Shown here one piece after another: positions 8,139 through 14,432 of a stretch of 25,918 nt of DNA (positions within the stretch are counted from its first letter, which is position 1; every line of letters starts with the position of its first letter). Source of the stretch: DATAEK01 sp036258055 (lineage in GTDB: Bacteria; Acidobacteriota; Vicinamibacteria; Vicinamibacterales; 2-12-FULL-66-21); contig DATAEK010000387.1 of NCBI GenBank assembly GCA_036258055.1, positions 1 through 25,918 of the forward strand. Reading direction: 5' to 3'. A model generated the notes under the pieces. That model was given only the letters and a program-made list of their open reading frames with translations, searched no databases and had not been told where the DNA came from. The position numbers were made by a program, and so were the translations under genes.

Positions 8139-8170
8139 ACTCACGGCGAACTGGGAACTCGAGAACTTCT

Positions 8171-9421
8171 CTAAGCCTCGTCCAACTCCCCGAGCCGCCG
8201 CTCGAGAAACCGTCGCTGCGGTTCCTGACGCGTGAGGGCGAGCGCGCGCTGGTAGGATCGCCGCGCGTCGGCCGTTCGACCGAGGCGGCGGCACAGGTCG
8301 GCGTGACCCGAGTGGGCGAGGTGATAGTCGGAGAGGTCGCCGCGTGCGAGGATGGCTTCGACCAGCACGAGCCCGGCCAGCGGGCCATCACGCATGGCGA
8401 TGGCGGCCGCGCGATTCAACTCGATGACCGGCGAGGGGTCGACTCGCATCAGCACGTCGTAGAGCCCGACAATCTGCGCCCAATCGGTTGAGGCGGCGTC
8501 GCGGGCCTCGGCGTGGACTGCGGCAATTGCCGCCTGGATCATGTACGGCCCGAGCCGCCGGGACGCGAGTGCGCGCTCGACCAGCCTGGTTCCTTCGAGT
8601 ATCTGCTCCCGGTTCCAGAGAGACCGGTCCTGATCCTCGAGCAGTACGAGCTCGCCCGACGCCGACGTCCGCGCCGCTGTACGGGAGTCGTGGAGCAGCA
8701 TCAGCGCGAGAAGCCCGATCGCCTCGGGCTCCGGCAGGAGTTCGACGAGCAGTCTTCCGAGCCGGATTGCCTCGCCGGCGAGTGTCTGGCGCGTCAGTGC
8801 CTGACCGGATGAGGCGGAGTAACCTTCGTTGAACACCAGGTAGATCACGTGGAGGACGACGTCGAGCCGGGGCAGGAGCTCGGCCGGCGAGGGAACCTCG
8901 TACGGAATGCCCGCATCCCGGATCTTGGCCTTCGCGCGCACGATGCGCTGCGCGACCGTCGGCGCAGAAGTCAGGAAGGCGTGCGCAATTTCCTCGGTCG
9001 TGAGGCCGCACACCGTCCGCAGGGTGAGTGCGACCTGGGTGTCCGGCGACAACGCGGGGTGGCAGCAGGTGAAGATCAGCCGCAGCCGGTCATCCTCCAG
9101 AGCGCCGGGCGGATCAGGCTCGAGCGCGCTGGCGGCATCGACGCGATCGGCAAACTCCAGGAGCGCTGAGTCGAACCGCGCCCGGGCCCGGAGCCGATCG
9201 ATGGCCTTGAAGCGACCGGTTGAGACCAGCCACGCGCGCGGGTTTCCCGGCATCCCGTCCGCAGACCATCGCTCGAGAGCCGCGATGAACGCGTCGTGCA
9301 CCGCCTCCTCGGCGAGGTCGAAGTCCCCGAGAAGGCGGATGAGCGTCGCCAGCACCCGCCGTGACTCGGTGCGGTAGACGGCTTCGACCGTCTGCCGCAC
9401 CTGTTGGGTCCGTTCGAGCAT
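8171..9421 (-). CDS. ECF sigma factor of the ECF42 type (DUF6596 plus TPR-like C-terminal extension)
   Basis: A protein of 416 residues counted from the ATG at 9421. Region sigma-2 lies at about 10-75 (LIRLLGDFDLAEEAVHDAF, PRAWLVSTGRFKAIDRLR). Region sigma-4 lies at about 110-180 (LIFTCCHPALSPDTQVAL, LTTEEIAHAFL, VAQRIVRAKAKIRDAGIPY). The rest is the long helical extension of this group, with VFNEGYSASSG, EAIGLLALMLLHDSR, YDVLMRVDPSPVIELNRAAA and a TPR-like end. ECF42 sigma factors lack a classical anti-sigma factor. They are encoded with DGPF/YCII proteins, exactly the arrangement here: the YCII gene lies 13 bases upstream in the same operon. The extension is thought to regulate the sigma factor. 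An open frame upstream to 9535 overlaps the YCII gene and is rejected as N-terminus. The ribosome binding site is weak, so translational coupling is likely. Confidence 0.9.
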   Translation of the reverse strand: MLERTQQVRQTVEAVYRTESRRVLATLIRLLGDFDLAEEAVHDAFIAALERWSADGMPGNPRAWLVSTGRFKAIDRLRARARFDSALLEFADRVDAASALEPDPPGALEDDRLRLIFTCCHPALSPDTQVALTLRTVCGLTTEEIAHAFLTSAPTVAQRIVRAKAKIRDAGIPYEVPSPAELLPRLDVVLHVIYLVFNEGYSASSGQALTRQTLAGEAIRLGRLLVELLPEPEAIGLLALMLLHDSRTAARTSASGELVLLEDQDRSLWNREQILEGTRLVERALASRRLGPYMIQAAIAAVHAEARDAASTDWAQIVGLYDVLMRVDPSPVIELNRAAAIAMRDGPLAGLVLVEAILARGDLSDYHLAHSGHADLCRRLGRTADARRSYQRALALTRQEPQRRFLERRLGELDEA

Positions 9422-9434
9422 CTGAGGCAGGGAC

Positions 9435-9806
9435 TTAGTTTCCCGCCGTCTTCGAGAGATGCGACTCGGCAATCGGCCGGACCTCGATACTGCCAACGCG
9501 CGCGCCGGGAATCTTCGACGCGACCTGGATCGCATCGTTCAAATCGCGAGCGTCGATCAGGTAGTAGCCGCCGAGTTGCTCTTTGGTCTCGGCAAACGGG
9601 CCATCCGTCGTGGACAACTGGCCATTCCGCACGCGTACCGTCGACGCCGAGCCGATCGGCTGCAGGCGGTTGCCGCCGATGTAGTGACCGCTCTTCTTGA
9701 TGCTCTCGGTGAAAGCCATGTACTCGGAGACCATCGAGTCTGCCTCGGTCTTCGACATGTTCATCCACGCGGACTCGTCTGCATAGATCAAGCACAGATA
9801 CTTCAT
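9435..9806 (-). CDS. YCII-related / DGPF-domain protein, partner of the ECF42 sigma factor
   Basis: A protein of 123 residues. It begins MKYLCLIYADESAW, the usual opening strand of the YCII fold, and carries the diagnostic DGPFAETKEQLGGYYLI motif at about 69-85. It then has the helix-strand ending ASKIPGARVGSIEVRPI. I chose the ATG at 9806 because GGAGGGG lies just upstream and because the family starts with M-K/R-Y; the frame extends to 9851 without support. YCII proteins have a ferredoxin-like dimeric fold. Those in ECF42 operons have no proven biochemical role; some act as targets or cofactors of the sigma factor. The gene is first in the operon and sits behind a promoter resembling the ECF42 consensus, so autoregulation is likely. 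Confidence 0.9.
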   Translation of the reverse strand: MKYLCLIYADESAWMNMSKTEADSMVSEYMAFTESIKKSGHYIGGNRLQPIGSASTVRVRNGQLSTTDGPFAETKEQLGGYYLIDARDLNDAIQVASKIPGARVGSIEVRPIAESHLSKTAGN

Positions 9807-9850
9807 TGACCCCTCCAGGGTTTCCAGAGCAGGATGCCTGCTCCTACCCA

Positions 9851-9879
9851 TAGTCGTCCGTACGCCCGTCAGATCGACA
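9851..9879 (-). promoter_or_regulatory. Candidate ECF42-type promoter upstream of the YCII-sigma operon
   Basis: On the minus strand TGTCGA (9879-9874) is followed after exactly 17 bases by CGACTA (9856-9851). From memory, the reported ECF42 target motif has TGTCGA as the -35 and a CGA-containing -10. Transcription would begin near 9844, giving a leader of about 38 bases that contains the GGAGGGG site of the YCII gene. Confidence 0.6.
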
Positions 9880-9973
9880 TCCGTATCGGCGTTGCTGTTC
9901 GTCGGACTGCAATGTCGGCAGGGGCTTCGCTCCCGAGTGCGTACACCGGAGTTTTCGGCCCGAAAACGCGTGC

Positions 9974-10002
9974 TTGCACCAACAGTAACACTGTGCTATA
10001 AC
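9974..10002 (+). promoter_or_regulatory. Sigma-70-type promoter of the GntR-ABC operon
   Basis: TTGCAC (9974-9979), a 17-base spacer and TATAAC (9997-10002) match the housekeeping consensus well. The predicted transcription start near 10009 leaves a leader of only about 11 bases before the ATG at 10020. Confidence 0.7.
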
Positions 10003-10005
10003 AGT
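9990..10005. promoter_or_regulatory. Candidate operator overlapping the -10 box
   Basis: ACTGT-gctata-ACAGT is a perfect five-base inverted repeat spanning the -10 element of the operon promoter. A GntR regulator encoded immediately downstream could bind here and repress its own operon. The assignment to this regulator is inferred from position only. Confidence 0.5.
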
Positions 10006-10019
10006 AGTACAGTTTACCG

Positions 10020-10415
10020 ATGCTCTTCCGCACGAACCCGTCGCTTGGCGCTCCGATCTACCTGCAGCTCATGGAACAGGTGAAGCACGCCATCGAGACG
10101 GGGGCGCTCCGTCCCGGCGACCAACTGCCGGGGATCAGGCCGCTCGCGGAGGAGCTGGTGATCAATCCCAACACCGTCGCCAAAGCCTACCGTGAGCTCG
10201 AGCACGAAGGGATCGTCGAGTTGCGTCACGGCGCGGGCGCCTTCGTTTCCAACGGCCCGGCCAGGAAGCTCACCGACACGCTGCGAGCGGGGCAGGCGGT
10301 GGTCGCGACGACGGTCGAGCGCCTGCGCGAGCGCGGCCTGACCGACGACGAGATCCGGCGGTTGTTCGAGGCGGAGCTGGCAGGGTTGAACAAGACCGGA
10401 GCGCGACATGGCTGA
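10020..10415 (+). CDS. GntR-family transcriptional regulator, YtrA type
   Basis: A short GntR protein of 131 residues. The winged helix-turn-helix occupies about 11-80 (PIYLQLMEQVKHAIETG, LRPGDQLPGIRPLAEEL, INPNTVAKAYRELEHEGIV, GAGAFVS). Only a short helical tail of about 45 residues follows (VERLRERGLTDDEIRRLFEAEL). This lack of a large ligand-binding domain is the mark of the YtrA subfamily, whose members sit at the head of ABC-transporter operons and repress them. The next gene, an ABC ATPase, overlaps this one by eight bases. A consensus promoter with an inverted repeat over its -10 box lies immediately upstream. There is no clear ribosome binding site, and the predicted leader is very short. 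Confidence 0.93.
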   Translation: MLFRTNPSLGAPIYLQLMEQVKHAIETGALRPGDQLPGIRPLAEELVINPNTVAKAYRELEHEGIVELRHGAGAFVSNGPARKLTDTLRAGQAVVATTVERLRERGLTDDEIRRLFEAELAGLNKTGARHG

Positions 10416-11307
10416 CGCGATGATCGTCGAAGCGGCGGACCTCCGAAAGCACTATGCGACCGTCGAGGCTTTGCAAGGGCTGAACCTCGAAGTGCCCCCC
10501 GGATCCATTTACGGCCTTCTTGGAAAGAATGGCGCCGGCAAGACGACCACGATCAAGATCCTCCTCGGCATGACGCGGCCGACGAGCGGCCGGGTGCGCG
10601 TGTTCGGGCTCGACGCGAGCGACGCCCAGGCGAGCGTCGACATCCGCCGTCGCACGGGGTTCGTCAGCGAGGAAAAGGATCTCTACGACTACATGACGGT
10701 GGACGAGACCGTTCGCTTCACCGCGTCGTTCTTTCCACGGTGGCGGCGGGATCTCGAATCGCGATACCTCCGGTCCTTCGAGTTGCCCCCGGACCGAAAG
10801 ATCAAAGCCCTCTCGCGAGGGATGCGGACCAAGCTCACGCTGCTCCTGGCGCTCTGCCGCGGCCCCGAACTGTTACTCCTCGACGAACCGACGTCGGGAC
10901 TCGACCCGGCTATGACCGAAGAAGTCCTCCAGACGCTCGTCAGTCACGTCGCCGGGGAAGGCCTGACCGTGGTGTTCTCGTCGCATCAGATTGCCGAAGT
11001 CGAACAGATCGCCGACAGCGTCGCGATCGTGCATCACGGCCGCACCGTCGTCGCGGGAACGCTCGACGCGCTGCGCGATCGCTACCGGCGCATCGACCTC
11101 GTCTTCGACGGCGATGCGCCGTCACCGGCGTTCCACGCGCCGGGCATCGTCCGCGTCCGTCGCCGCGGCCGCGTCCTGGCCGTCCTTTCCAGCAACGGTG
11201 TCGACCGGATTCTCGATGAGGCGCGCGCGCTGAAGCCGGCCACGGTCGACGTGGTCCCGATCACCCTGAAAGAGATCTTCCTCGAGAGCGTGGCGGTGGA
11301 GGACTGA
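10408..11307 (+). CDS. ABC transporter ATP-binding protein
   Basis: A protein of 299 residues with a complete nucleotide-binding domain. Walker A GKNGAGKT is at 39-46, the signature LSRGM at 135-139, Walker B LLLLDEP at 155-161, the D-loop SGLD just after it and the switch histidine in SSHQ (His193). The signature has R where many have G/Q (LSGGQ), as is common in CcmA/YtrB-like exporters. Residues from about 230 form the C-terminal extension typical of antibiotic or lipid exporter ATPases. The ATG at 10408 has GGAG six bases upstream and overlaps the regulator gene by eight bases. The permease follows after one base. The three genes form a YtrA-like unit; such systems often respond to cell-wall stress or export small molecules, but the substrate here is not determinable. 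Confidence 0.93.
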   Translation: MADAMIVEAADLRKHYATVEALQGLNLEVPPGSIYGLLGKNGAGKTTTIKILLGMTRPTSGRVRVFGLDASDAQASVDIRRRTGFVSEEKDLYDYMTVDETVRFTASFFPRWRRDLESRYLRSFELPPDRKIKALSRGMRTKLTLLLALCRGPELLLLDEPTSGLDPAMTEEVLQTLVSHVAGEGLTVVFSSHQIAEVEQIADSVAIVHHGRTVVAGTLDALRDRYRRIDLVFDGDAPSPAFHAPGIVRVRRRGRVLAVLSSNGVDRILDEARALKPATVDVVPITLKEIFLESVAVED

Positions 11308-11308
11308 G

Positions 11309-12076
11309 ATGATGCTCTGGTACAAGGCCTGGCTCGAGACACGCTGGCGGTTCGTCATCGGGTTGCTGATGCTCGTCGCGTCCGCGATCGCCGTCGTCAT
11401 GGTGTATCCGCGAGTGCTTGCGCTGATGCCGCTCGCGGCGACGGTCGACGTCGGCGGTGAGATCGGCCGGAGGATTCGAGAAGCAGCGGAGCTCTCGCGC
11501 GACTACCGCGGCTACATCTGGTCGCAGTGGTTCCGCCAGAACCTCATGGAATTCGGCACGCTGTTCGCGGTGCTCCTCGGAGTCGGCGGACTGCTGTCGC
11601 AACGGGGCGACGCCGTCCTGTTCACGCTCTCCATGCCGGTCTCACGGAATCGTCTGGTTGGCGTCCGCGTTGCCGTGGGATTGGCAGAGCTGTTGGTCCT
11701 CTCTATCGTGCCGCAGCTCGTGATCCCTCTCGTCTCGCCGGCCGTCGGACAGAGCTACTCGGTGGGTGACGTGCTTGTGCACGGCGTGTGTGCGTTCGTG
11801 GCGTGCGGAGTGTTCTTCAGCCTGGCGTTTCTGTTGTCCACGGTTTTCACTGACGTGTGGCGTCCGCTGTTGATCGCGCTCGCGCTCGCGGTGACGCTGG
11901 CATTCTGCGAGCAGTTCGCGTTCGGTGCGCCGCGCTTCGGGGTGTTCGAAGTAATGAGCGCCGAATCCTATTTCCGATCCGGCTCGGTTCCGTGGCTGGG
12001 GCTGCTGATGAGCGCAAGCGCCTCGGCCGCACTGCTCTACGGCGCCGCTAGGAACATCGCGAGCCGGGACTTTTGA
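11309..12076 (+). CDS. ABC transporter permease (ABC-2 like)
   Basis: A protein of 255 residues with six likely membrane segments: IGLLMLVASAIAVVMVY near 18-34, a second at about 85-105 (FGTLFAVLLGVGGLL), then AVGLAELLVLSIVPQLVIPLV near 125-145, VHGVCAFVACGVFFSLAFLL at about 155-175, PLLIALALAVTLAFC near 185-200, and LGLLMSASASAALLYGAA near the end. The layout resembles ABC-2 type exporters, with a large loop after the first segment (IREAAELSRDYRGYIWSQWF). It begins one base after the ATPase stop; two consecutive ATG codons (11309 and 11312) make the exact start uncertain by one residue, and GGAGGA lies upstream. It forms the membrane channel for the ATPase encoded before it. Confidence 0.88.
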   Translation: MMLWYKAWLETRWRFVIGLLMLVASAIAVVMVYPRVLALMPLAATVDVGGEIGRRIREAAELSRDYRGYIWSQWFRQNLMEFGTLFAVLLGVGGLLSQRGDAVLFTLSMPVSRNRLVGVRVAVGLAELLVLSIVPQLVIPLVSPAVGQSYSVGDVLVHGVCAFVACGVFFSLAFLLSTVFTDVWRPLLIALALAVTLAFCEQFAFGAPRFGVFEVMSAESYFRSGSVPWLGLLMSASASAALLYGAARNIASRDF

Positions 12077-12297
12077 ACGAGCGCCGTCGCCTTATCGATT
12101 CACGAACTTGGGACGAGAGACGGTTGATGATCCCGGTGTCCGCTTTCGAACCAACCGGATCGACGCTGACTGTGAGATTCAAGGCCGTCGGAGGATCGTT
12201 CACGGGAACCCTGAACACCGATGCGACCGAGCTGACAGGGACCTTCAGTCAGGGATCGTTCGCTGTGCCCGTCAGGTTTCGTCACGTCACGCGGTAG
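12073..12297 (+). pseudogene. Remnant of a secreted/hydrolase-associated beta-domain
   Basis: The open frame of up to 74 codons begins with a TTG that overlaps the permease stop, without a convincing ribosome binding site. Only the second half looks like protein: IPVSAFEPTGSTLTV, FKAVGGSFTGTLNTD, TELTGTFSQGSFAVPV. This pattern (x-Phe-x-Ala-x-Gly-Gly-Ser-Phe-x-Gly-Thr-Leu-Asn, then Gly-Thr-x-x-Gln-Gly) matches the C-terminal half of a small beta-rich domain that I know from the N-terminal regions of alpha/beta hydrolase-like proteins in Acidobacteriota and Bacteroidota. The first half of that domain and any catalytic domain are missing. The fragment is most likely the decayed end of such a gene. 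Translation as a small protein cannot be excluded. Confidence 0.5.
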
Positions 12298-12311
12298 GGC
12301 AGACCGTCCGC

Positions 12312-13871
12312 TCAGGTGCCCTGCGCCGCGGCCCGTTCACGGTCTCGCAGAACACGCCGAAGGATTTTGCCGGAGGGTGACTTCGGGATCTGATCGACGA
12401 TTTCCATCCGCCGGATCTTCTTGAAGCTTGCGACACGCGCGGCCACATAGGACATGAGCTCCTCCGTGGTCGTGCCGGCCTTGAGTACCACGAAGGCCTT
12501 GGGGATCTCACCGGCTTCGTCATCGGGCACGGGGATGACGGCTGCGTCCGCGACGGCGGGATGCGAGACGAGCAGCCCCTCCAGCTCCGCGGGCGCGATC
12601 TGCATCCCTTTGTATTTGATCAGCTCCTTCAGCCGATCGACGATGTGAAAGTGGCCGCGCTCGTCGGCGCGCGCGATGTCTCCCGTGTGCAGCCATCCCT
12701 CATCGTCGATGGTCTGCCGCGTCGCTTCCGGACGGTTGAAATAACCGAGCATCACCTGCGGGCCTCGAACCCAGAGTTCGCCGTCGCCTTCGCCAGCCCC
12801 AAGGTGCCTGCCGCTCGCGATATCGACGATGCAGCATTCGGTGCTCGCAAGCGGTACGCCCACGGACCCGTCGAGCGCCTTGTCGTCGACCGTCGTGTGG
12901 GTCGCCGGGCTGGCTTCGGTCAGCCCGTAGCCCTGTTGAAAATCGCAGCAAAGTCGCGTCGTGCAGGACTCGATGACGGCGGACCCAAGCGGAGCCGCTC
13001 CTGAAAAGATCTTTCGCACCGAAGAGAAATCGCGTCCCTCGAGCGCCGGATGCTTGGCGAGAGCCAGAGCGACAGGCGGTACGAGGTGGAGCAACGTCGC
13101 CCGGTGACGCTCGATGAGGGTGACGTACTGATCCAGATCGAAGCGCGGCATGACGACGAGCGTGGCGCCGCGCCACAAGCCGAGCAGCATCACGACGACC
13201 AGCCCGTAGATATGAAAGAAGGGGAGGAAGCAGATCAACGTGTCCTCCCCATCGCGAAGATGGTCCACCTGCTGGATGTTCGCAATGAGATTACGGTGGC
13301 TGAGCATCACGCCCTTGGGCAGTCCGGTCGTCCCGCTCGAGTACGGCATCACGACGATCGCGTTCGGGTCGATCGCCACGTTTGGGGCCGGTTCCGTCGC
13401 GGTCAGCAACTCGTCGAAGGGGGTTGCGCCGGCGATTTCACCGAACGCAATCACGCGGTCGACGCCCGCGAGCCGAGCCGCCTCGAGCGCAACGGCCTGC
13501 ACGGCTGGTGACGCGAAGAGGAATCGTGTGTGCGCGTCCCGCAGCTGCGAGGCGAGCTCGTCAACGGTGTACAGCGGGTTGGCGGTCGTAACGATCGCTC
13601 CGAGCGAAAGCGCGGCGAGAACAGCGATCACGTAGTTGACGTCGTTGGGGCTGAAAATCGCGCACACGTCGCCTTTGGCCAGGCCGAGACGGGCGAGTCC
13701 GGCCGACGCCCGGGCCACGTCGTCGATCAGGCCGGCGTAAGTCACCTGCCGTCCCGTGACGGCGTCGACGAGCGCCGCCCTGGAGCCGCGCTCGCGCGCG
13801 CGGCTCATCACGAAATCCACGACCGACAGGGGCGGAATCTCCACCGCCTGATACGGGCTGCGAAAAATCAT
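12312..13871 (-). CDS. AMP-dependent acyl-CoA synthetase, 4-coumarate-CoA ligase-like
   Basis: A 519-residue ANL-superfamily enzyme of full length. It activates a carboxylic acid with ATP to an acyl-adenylate, then transfers it to CoA. Motifs in order are the P-loop YSSGTTGLPKG at 177-187, LPFFHIYG at 216-223, QQGYGLTEASP at 312-322, HTGD at 395-398, the hinge DRLKELIKYKG at 412-422 and SPSGKILRR with the catalytic Lys502. The overall pattern is closer to plant-type 4-coumarate-CoA ligases and long-chain acyl-CoA ligases than to acetyl-CoA synthetases; the substrate cannot be told by eye. It is divergent from a MerR regulator, across a 126-base gap with overlapping regulatory signals. The ATG at 13871 has no ribosome binding site, but a good promoter places transcription start only about five bases upstream. 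Confidence 0.93.
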   Translation of the reverse strand: MIFRSPYQAVEIPPLSVVDFVMSRARERGSRAALVDAVTGRQVTYAGLIDDVARASAGLARLGLAKGDVCAIFSPNDVNYVIAVLAALSLGAIVTTANPLYTVDELASQLRDAHTRFLFASPAVQAVALEAARLAGVDRVIAFGEIAGATPFDELLTATEPAPNVAIDPNAIVVMPYSSGTTGLPKGVMLSHRNLIANIQQVDHLRDGEDTLICFLPFFHIYGLVVVMLLGLWRGATLVVMPRFDLDQYVTLIERHRATLLHLVPPVALALAKHPALEGRDFSSVRKIFSGAAPLGSAVIESCTTRLCCDFQQGYGLTEASPATHTTVDDKALDGSVGVPLASTECCIVDIASGRHLGAGEGDGELWVRGPQVMLGYFNRPEATRQTIDDEGWLHTGDIARADERGHFHIVDRLKELIKYKGMQIAPAELEGLLVSHPAVADAAVIPVPDDEAGEIPKAFVVLKAGTTTEELMSYVAARVASFKKIRRMEIVDQIPKSPSGKILRRVLRDRERAAAQGT

Positions 13872-13882
13872 CGAGAGACGAC

Positions 13883-13911
13883 ATGCTAGCTCTGCACTTC
13901 ACCGGTGTAAA
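13883..13911 (-). promoter_or_regulatory. Promoter of the acyl-CoA ligase gene
   Basis: On the minus strand TTTACA (13911-13906) and TAGCAT (13888-13883) are separated by 17 bases, matching the housekeeping consensus at 5/6 and 4/6 positions. The predicted start near 13876 gives a nearly leaderless transcript for the ATG at 13871. Confidence 0.55.
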
Positions 13912-13956
13912 GCGTCGGGCAGCCTCCTCGTCCCTGCGGCAGACCGGAATTAATAT

Positions 13957-13991
13957 GACAGTAGACAATGTGACACTAACTGTCGTATAAC
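13957..13991 (+). promoter_or_regulatory. MerR-gene promoter with inverted-repeat operator
   Basis: TAGACA (13962-13967), an 18-base spacer and TATAAC (13986-13991) form a promoter for the MerR gene. GACAGT (13957-13962) and ACTGTC (13979-13984) form an inverted repeat within it, reaching to two bases before the -10. A slightly long spacer with a dyad between the boxes is typical of MerR-controlled promoters, so autoregulation is likely. Transcription would start at about 13998, the GTG start codon itself. Confidence 0.55.
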
Positions 13992-13997
13992 CTGGTT

Positions 13998-14432
13998 GTG
14001 GCTGACGCTCCGCTCTACGCGATCGGCGACCTCGCCGACCTCGGTGGCGTCTCGCGCCGTACGGTCCGGTACTACGTGCAGGAGGGTCTGCTGCCTGCTC
14101 CGCACGGCGTGGGCCGCGGGAACCACTATGGCCCCGAGCATCTCAATCAGCTGCTCAGAGTGAAGGCGTTGCAGGAGGCCGGCCGCACACTCGACGAGAT
14201 CCGGAAGGAGATTACGCAACGATTGCAGCGACGCACGTTGCAGCCGCTCGCTCAGACCGCTCCCGAACCGTTGTCGCGCTCGCTGTGGCGGCGGCTCATC
14301 GTCGCGCCTGGCGTCGAGTTGAACGTGGCAGGCAACGTCCGTCTGCCCTCGCCTGGCAAGCTGGAGGAGCTCGCGGCCTGGTGCCGGAAGCACTTTGTCG
14401 CCGCGGACACAGATGAGGATGCCGATGCTTGA
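13998..14432 (+). CDS. MerR-family transcriptional regulator
   Basis: A protein of 144 residues starting with GTG. The N-terminal winged helix domain spans about 5-72: YAIGDLADLGGVSRRTVRYYVQ, EGLLPAPHGVGRGNHYGPEH and LLRVKALQEAGRTLDEIRKEI. After a short linker there is an unusual C-terminal stretch (IVAPGVELNVAGNVRLPSPGKLEEL) that is predicted to be beta-rich and may bind an effector. It lacks the paired cysteines of metal- or redox-sensing MerR proteins. The gene overlaps the following VIT-VWA gene by eight bases, so the two are co-translated. No ribosome binding site precedes the GTG; the promoter position predicts a leaderless mRNA. It may also influence the divergent ligase gene. Confidence 0.9.
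   Translation: MADAPLYAIGDLADLGGVSRRTVRYYVQEGLLPAPHGVGRGNHYGPEHLNQLLRVKALQEAGRTLDEIRKEITQRLQRRTLQPLAQTAPEPLSRSLWRRLIVAPGVELNVAGNVRLPSPGKLEELAAWCRKHFVAADTDEDADA

Noticed and set aside
8171..9535. Longer sigma-factor start at 9535
   Set aside because: The extra 38 residues are Arg/Ser-rich and overlap the YCII gene; family similarity begins at 9421.
9990..10005. Attachment site or mobile-element end
   Set aside because: No integrase, transposase or second copy is present; its position over a -10 box fits an operator.
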